In this document: piece after piece, positions 59,861 through 64,000 of the stretch
Position numbering within the stretch: position 1 is the stretch's first letter
Layout of the letters: every line of letters starts with the position of its first letter
Assembly: GCF_040276065.1 (NCBI RefSeq)
Contig: NZ_JBELOI010000009.1
Coordinates: 124,001-188,000 of the forward strand
Length of the DNA stretch: 64,000 bases
Source of the DNA: Castellaniella sp040276065
GTDB taxonomy: Bacteria; Pseudomonadota; Gammaproteobacteria; Burkholderiales; Burkholderiaceae_B
Direction of reading: 5' to 3'
The notes under the pieces: model-generated
What the model saw: only the letters and a program-made list of their open reading frames with translations
The model's database searches: none
Told to the model about the DNA's origin: nothing
Program-made: the position numbers and the translations under genes

Positions 59861-61146
59861 AGCTCCTGGTCATCGGCGCGGGGGGCCGCGAACACGCCCT
59901 CGCCTGGCGCCTGGCTCAATCGCCGCGCATCCAGACGGTCTACGTGGCGCCGGGCAACGGCGGCACCGGCGGCGCCTCACAGCTCCAGAACGTCGACCTC
60001 CGAGACACCGCGGACTTGATCGAGTTCGCCCGCCGCGAAAAGATCGCCTTCACCGTCGTGGGGCCCGAGGCGCCCTTGGCCACGGGCATCGTCGACGCCT
60101 TCCGGACGGCGGGCCTGCGCATCTTCGGTCCGACCCGCGAGGCGGCCCAGCTCGAGAGCTCCAAGGACTACGCCAAGGCCTTCATGCAGCGCCACGGAAT
60201 CCCCACCGCCGCCTACGAAACCTTCACCGACCCCGCCGCCGCCAAAGCCTACATCCTCGGCCGAGGGGCGCCGATCGTCGTCAAGGCCGATGGCCTGGCG
60301 GCGGGCAAGGGTGTCGTCGTCGCCACCACGCTCGACGAGGCGACCACGGCGGTGGACCACATGCTGGGCGACGGCAGCCTCGGTGCGGCCGGCGCGCGCG
60401 TGGTCGTCGAGGACTTCCTCGAGGGCGAGGAGGCCAGCTTCATCGTCATGTGCGACGGGCATCACGTCCTCGCACTGGCCACCAGCCAGGACCACAAACG
60501 CCTGCGCGACGGCGACCAGGGGCCTAACACGGGCGGCATGGGCGCTTATTCGCCCGCCCCCATCGTCACGCCCGCGCTGCACAATCGCATCATGCGCGAG
60601 GTCATCCTGCCAACGACACAAGGCATGGCGCGCGACGGCATCCCCTACACCGGCTTTCTATACGCCGGCCTGATGATCGGGCCCGGCGCCGACGCCTCGC
60701 GCAGCCTGCGCGTCCTGGAATACAACTGCCGACTGGGCGATCCCGAAGCCCAACCCATCATGATGCGCATCAAGAACGACCTCACGGCCGTCTTCGAGCA
60801 CGCGCTATCGGGCACCCTGGACCAGGCCTCGATCGACTGGGACCGCCGCACGGCGCTGGGCGTGGTGCTCGCGGCCCGAGGCTATCCGGAGGCCCCGAGC
60901 AGGGGCACCCCCATCACTCGCCTCGCCCCCGACACCGAGGCGCGCATGACCTTCCACGCCGGCACCGAGCGGCGCGATGGCACGCTGGTCACCAGCGGCG
61001 GACGGGTGCTGTGTGTGACCGTCCTCGCGGATTCGATCCGGCGCGCCCAGCAGGCCGCCTATGATGCGGTATCCGAAACCGTCTTCGAGGGTCGCCAGTT
61101 CCGTGGCGACATCGGTTGGCGCGCCCTACCGGCCGCCAAACCCTGA
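59857..61146 (+). CDS. purD: Phosphoribosylamine-glycine ligase
   Basis: A 429-residue ATP-grasp enzyme of purine synthesis that joins phosphoribosylamine and glycine. MKLLVIGAGGREHALAWRLA is the N-terminus, followed by PIVVKADGLAAGKGVVVA and the RLGDPEAQPIM metal site. It overlaps yebC by four bases and precedes hemF by 16 bases. Confidence 0.96.
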   Translation: MKLLVIGAGGREHALAWRLAQSPRIQTVYVAPGNGGTGGASQLQNVDLRDTADLIEFARREKIAFTVVGPEAPLATGIVDAFRTAGLRIFGPTREAAQLESSKDYAKAFMQRHGIPTAAYETFTDPAAAKAYILGRGAPIVVKADGLAAGKGVVVATTLDEATTAVDHMLGDGSLGAAGARVVVEDFLEGEEASFIVMCDGHHVLALATSQDHKRLRDGDQGPNTGGMGAYSPAPIVTPALHNRIMREVILPTTQGMARDGIPYTGFLYAGLMIGPGADASRSLRVLEYNCRLGDPEAQPIMMRIKNDLTAVFEHALSGTLDQASIDWDRRTALGVVLAARGYPEAPSRGTPITRLAPDTEARMTFHAGTERRDGTLVTSGGRVLCVTVLADSIRRAQQAAYDAVSETVFEGRQFRGDIGWRALPAAKP

Positions 61147-61162
61147 GCACCCGGGGAAAGCC

Positions 61163-62065
61163 ATGCTCATACCGACGAACCGCGTCCACGACGCCTTCAC
61201 CAGCCTGCAGGCCCATATCGTCCAATCGCTCGAGACCCTGGAGGGCGGGCCTTTCGGGCACGATGCCTGGACCCGGCCCGAGGGAGGCGGGGGCCTGACG
61301 CGCTACCTCGAGGGCGGGCAGGTCTTCGAGCGCGCCGCCGTGCTCTTCAGCCACGTCCGGGGCAAGACACTGCCGCCCTCGGCCAGCGCCCACCGCCCCG
61401 GCCTGGCCGGCCGCGCCTGGGAGGCCATGGGCGTCTCGATGGTGCTCCATCCACGCAACCCGCACGTGCCCACCACGCACATGAACGTGCGCCTGTTCGT
61501 CGCCCACGGCGCCGATGGCGCCGACGACGTCTTCTGGTTCGGCGGCGGCCTGGACCTGACCCCCTACTATCCCGTCGAGGCCGATGCCCGCCACTTTCAC
61601 CGGGTCTGCCGCGACGCGGTGGCGCCCTTCGGCGAGGACAAGTATCCAGCGTACAAGGCCTGGTGCGACGATTATTTTCTGTTGCGCCACCGCCGCGAGA
61701 CCCGAGGCGTGGGGGGGCTGTTCTTCGACGACCTCGATGCCCCCGACTTCGAGACCTGCTTCGCCCTGACGCGGGCCGTGGGCGAATGCTTCGTACCGGC
61801 CTACGTCCCCATCGTCGAACGCCGCAAGGACACCCACTACACCCAGGCGCAGCGGGACTTCCAGGCCTACCGCCGGGGCCGCTACGTCGAATTCAACCTG
61901 GTCTACGACCGAGGCACGCTGTTTGGCCTGCAGTCCGGGGGGCGCACCGAGTCGATCCTGCTGTCGATGCCGCCCATTGCCCAATGGCGCTACGACTGGA
62001 CACCGGAGCCCGGCAGCCCCGAGGCCGCCCTCGCCGATTATCTCAAGCCCCGGGAATGGGTGTAG
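61163..62065 (+). CDS. hemF: Oxygen-dependent coproporphyrinogen-III oxidase
   Basis: A 300-residue enzyme of aerobic heme synthesis. Family segments are PHVPTTHMNVRLFV, FGGGLDLTPYYP, DDYFLLRHRRETRGVGGLFFDD, and YVEFNLVYDRGTLFGLQSGGR. ATG 61163 follows GGGGAAAG. Its end overlaps nadD by ten bases. Confidence 0.95.
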   Translation: MLIPTNRVHDAFTSLQAHIVQSLETLEGGPFGHDAWTRPEGGGGLTRYLEGGQVFERAAVLFSHVRGKTLPPSASAHRPGLAGRAWEAMGVSMVLHPRNPHVPTTHMNVRLFVAHGADGADDVFWFGGGLDLTPYYPVEADARHFHRVCRDAVAPFGEDKYPAYKAWCDDYFLLRHRRETRGVGGLFFDDLDAPDFETCFALTRAVGECFVPAYVPIVERRKDTHYTQAQRDFQAYRRGRYVEFNLVYDRGTLFGLQSGGRTESILLSMPPIAQWRYDWTPEPGSPEAALADYLKPREWV

Positions 62066-62688
62066 TGCCGCGGATCGGGCTCTTGGGCGGCAGCTTCGAC
62101 CCCGTCCATCGCGCGCACGTCGCGCTGGCGCGCGCGGCCCTCGATGCACTGGCTCTGGACCGCGTCGAGCTGATCCCCGCCCATCGACCCTGGCAACGCG
62201 GCACGCTCGGCGCCGAGCCCGCCCATCGCCTGCGCATGCTCGAAATCGCCTGCCAAGGCGATCCACGCCTGTCGGCCAATCCGGTCGAGCTGCAGCGCTC
62301 GGGCCCGACCTATACCATCGATACCCTCGAAGGCCTGCCGCCACAAGCCCAATACACCTGGATCCTGGGTGCCGACCAGTTGACGAATTTCTGCACCTGG
62401 CACCGTTGGCAAGACATCATCGAACGCGTCCATCTCGCCGTCGCGCAACGCCCGGGAGCGGACGACACGCCGCCGCCCGAGCTTGCCGAGGCGCTGGCCG
62501 AGGGCCAGGGCGAGCTTCTGCGTATTCCCTTCGTCCGCCTGGCGATCAGCGCGACCGATATCCGGCACGCGCTGCGCACCGGCCTGCCCGTCGATGATAT
62601 GCTGGACCCGAACGTGCTCGAATACATTCGGACGCACCACCTCTACTCCGATCCGGCGGCTTCCCTGGATCCCAAGCACTCCCTATGA
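62056..62688 (+). CDS. nadD: Nicotinate-nucleotide adenylyltransferase
   Basis: A 210-residue NAD biosynthesis enzyme. The nucleotide-transferase motif is GLLGGSFDPVHRAHVAL, where the last glycine of the usual HxGH is Ala (HRAH); ISATDIRHALRTG is the second motif. ATG 62056 overlaps hemF; a GTG at 62065 would also be possible. It overlaps rsfS by four bases. Confidence 0.93.
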   Translation: MGVVPRIGLLGGSFDPVHRAHVALARAALDALALDRVELIPAHRPWQRGTLGAEPAHRLRMLEIACQGDPRLSANPVELQRSGPTYTIDTLEGLPPQAQYTWILGADQLTNFCTWHRWQDIIERVHLAVAQRPGADDTPPPELAEALAEGQGELLRIPFVRLAISATDIRHALRTGLPVDDMLDPNVLEYIRTHHLYSDPAASLDPKHSL

Positions 62689-63062
62689 ATATCCAAAAAC
62701 AGCAACGCATCGTCATCGACGCCCTCGAGGACATCAAGGCCCAGGACATCAAGGTCTACAACACCACCGAGCTCACGAGCCTGTTCGACCGGGTCGTCAT
62801 CGCCAGCGGTTCGTCCAATCGCCAGACGCGCGCCATCGCCAGTCATGTCGCCGACCAGGCACGGCGCCACGGCATCGAGGTGATCGCCTGCGAGGGCGAG
62901 GAGTCCGGCGAGTGGGTGCTGATCGACCTGGGCGATATCGTCGTGCATTGCATGCAGCCGGCGATCCGCGCGTACTACAACCTCGAGGAAATCTGGGGCG
63001 CCAAGCCCGTCCGGGTCAAGCTCCTGCCCCAGGGGCCCGCTCAGGCGATGCTCGAGGACTAG
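62685..63062 (+). CDS. rsfS: Ribosomal silencing factor
   Basis: A 125-residue Iojap-family protein that binds L14 and blocks subunit joining under starvation. Core segment DIKVYNTTELTSLFDRVVIASGSSNRQTRAIA and EWVLIDLGDIVVHCMQPAIRAYYNLEEIWG. It overlaps nadD and precedes rlmH by two bases. Confidence 0.95.
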   Translation: MNIQKQQRIVIDALEDIKAQDIKVYNTTELTSLFDRVVIASGSSNRQTRAIASHVADQARRHGIEVIACEGEESGEWVLIDLGDIVVHCMQPAIRAYYNLEEIWGAKPVRVKLLPQGPAQAMLED

Positions 63063-63064
63063 GG

Positions 63065-63535
63065 ATGCGAATCCAGGTGCTGGCCGTGGGCGTGCGCATG
63101 CCGGCATGGGTGCAGGAGGCCTGGAAGGACTACGCAAAGCGCCTGCCCCACGACTGCGCACTCGAACTCATCGAAATCAAGCCCGAACCCCGGATCTCCG
63201 GCAAAACGCCGGCCCAGCTCATGCAGGCCGAGGCCCTGCGCATCGAGGCCGCCGCGCCCGCCCAGGCCTGGCGCGTCGTGCTCGACGAGCATGGCCGCGA
63301 CCTCGACACCATGACGCTTGCGCGGCACCTCGAATCCTGGCGAGGCGCCGGCAGGGACGTGGCCTTCCTGATCGGCGGGCCGGACGGGCTGGACCCCGCC
63401 CTGAAGCAACGCGGGCACCAGACGATCCGGCTCTCTTCGCTGACTCTGCCGCATCCGATGGTGCGGGTCCTGCTGGCCGAGCAGATCTACCGCGCCTGGG
63501 CCATACTGGCCGGGCACCCCTACCACCGCGCCTGA
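63065..63535 (+). CDS. rlmH: 23S rRNA pseudouridine-1915 N3-methyltransferase
   Basis: A 156-residue SPOUT methyltransferase that acts on the 70S ribosome. The SAM-site segments are VAFLIGGPDGL and SSLTLPHPMVRVLLAEQIYRA, ending in HPYHRA as in all RlmH proteins. It is followed by pyruvate kinase rather than the maf/rng pair usual in related genomes. Confidence 0.95.
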   Translation: MRIQVLAVGVRMPAWVQEAWKDYAKRLPHDCALELIEIKPEPRISGKTPAQLMQAEALRIEAAAPAQAWRVVLDEHGRDLDTMTLARHLESWRGAGRDVAFLIGGPDGLDPALKQRGHQTIRLSSLTLPHPMVRVLLAEQIYRAWAILAGHPYHRA

Positions 63536-63548
63536 ACAGAGGCCCGCC

Positions 63549-64000
63549 ATGAACGCCCGCCGCCGTACCAAAATCGTCGCCACTCTCGGCCCCGCCAGTT
63601 CGTCCGCACAGCGCATCGAGGCCCTGATCCTCGCCGGAATGGATGTGGCCCGCCTGAATTTTTCCCATGGCTCCGCTGCCGACCACCGCGAACGCGTCCG
63701 CCTGGTGCGCGAGATCGCCGAACGCCTCGGGCGACATATCGCCATCATGGGCGACCTGCAAGGCCCCAAGATCCGCATCGCCCGTTTCACGGGAGGCATG
63801 ATCACCTTGCGCGCCGGCGATCCGTTCACACTGTCCACGCGCCATGACCCCGCCGCCGGGACCCCGCGCATCGTCGGCATCGACTATCCCCCGCTGGTGA
63901 GCGACTGCGCGCCCGGCGACGAATTGCTGCTCGATGACGGACGCGTGATCCTGCGGGTCGACCGGGTCGAGGACGACCGCGTCCACACCACGATCACGGT
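63549..64000 (+). CDS. pyk: Pyruvate kinase, N-terminal part (cut by window end)
   Basis: The first 150 codons of pyruvate kinase, which makes pyruvate and ATP from PEP. It starts MNARRRTKIVATLGPASSSA, then MDVARLNFSHGSAADH and MGDLQGPKIRI, which are the phosphate- and metal-site segments. ATG 63549 lies 13 bases after rlmH. The catalytic lysine and the C-terminal domain lie beyond the window. Confidence 0.93.
   Translation, partial: MNARRRTKIVATLGPASSSAQRIEALILAGMDVARLNFSHGSAADHRERVRLVREIAERLGRHIAIMGDLQGPKIRIARFTGGMITLRAGDPFTLSTRHDPAAGTPRIVGIDYPPLVSDCAPGDELLLDDGRVILRVDRVEDDRVHTTIT

Noticed and set aside
1..64000. CRISPR arrays, insertion sequences, prophage genes
   Set aside because: No regularly spaced repeats, transposase or phage structural motifs were seen on either strand.

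Overview
The window is GC-rich chromosomal DNA of a betaproteobacterium, most likely a Burkholderiales member of the Alcaligenaceae type (Bordetella/Castellaniella/Achromobacter-like). Support comes from the gene neighbourhoods (parE-parC, trxA-rho, purD-hemF-nadD-rsfS-rlmH), DUF3422 and TRAP genes, an ectABCD/ehuBCDA osmolyte locus, and an H-NS-type protein with the W-TGRGKAPRW motif. The assignment is inferred from family knowledge; no 16S gene is present. Genes are densely packed with many stop/start overlaps. No insertion sequence, CRISPR array or prophage was seen.

Layout. 1-2.8 kb (minus): the start of an ABC solute-binding protein gene, a DadA-like FAD oxidoreductase and a ferredoxin-type reductase. 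2.8-7.1 kb (minus): topoisomerase IV (parE, parC). 7.3-13 kb (plus): trxA, rho, gdhA, a DUF3422 protein and an AI-2E/PerM permease, overlapped at its 3' end by a convergent MAPEG gene. 13.4 kb: tRNA-Thr(CGT), followed by a Csu-type (spore-coat-U) chaperone-usher pilus operon to 19 kb. 19-22.6 kb: an ADP-ribosylglycohydrolase, a lipoprotein, a GhrA-like reductase and a SAM methyltransferase. 22.7-31.3 kb (all minus): a probable catabolic/uptake cluster with a PuuE/allantoinase-type deacetylase, an LVIVD-repeat protein, two almost identical TRAP DctP proteins, DctQ, DctM, an IclR regulator and an asparaginase. A CynX-type MFS exporter gene diverges from it across an AT-rich, palindrome-bearing intergenic region. 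33.1 kb: tRNA-Lys(CTT). 33.3-36.6 kb: purB, a glutathione transferase and mnmA.

36.6-43.2 kb (minus): DAHP synthase, a Dld-type FAD oxidase and glcD-glcE-glcF lead into mnmA. In front of the DAHP synthase lies what looks like a complete Phe/Tyr attenuator: a 27-codon leader peptide rich in Tyr/Phe codons, then a terminator hairpin. 43.3-50.3 kb is an ectoine/hydroxyectoine module. The importer ehuBCDA (plus) converges on ectR-ectA-ectB-ectC-ectD (minus). The ehuB and ectR promoters share an imperfect palindrome that fits a common EctR (MarR) operator, so uptake and synthesis may be co-regulated.

50.4-64 kb is housekeeping: tldD, a nitrilase-family amidase, an H-NS-like protein, a DUF4136 lipoprotein, pepN, fbp, a quinone oxidoreductase, then yebC-purD-hemF-nadD-rsfS-rlmH and the start of a pyruvate kinase gene at the window edge.
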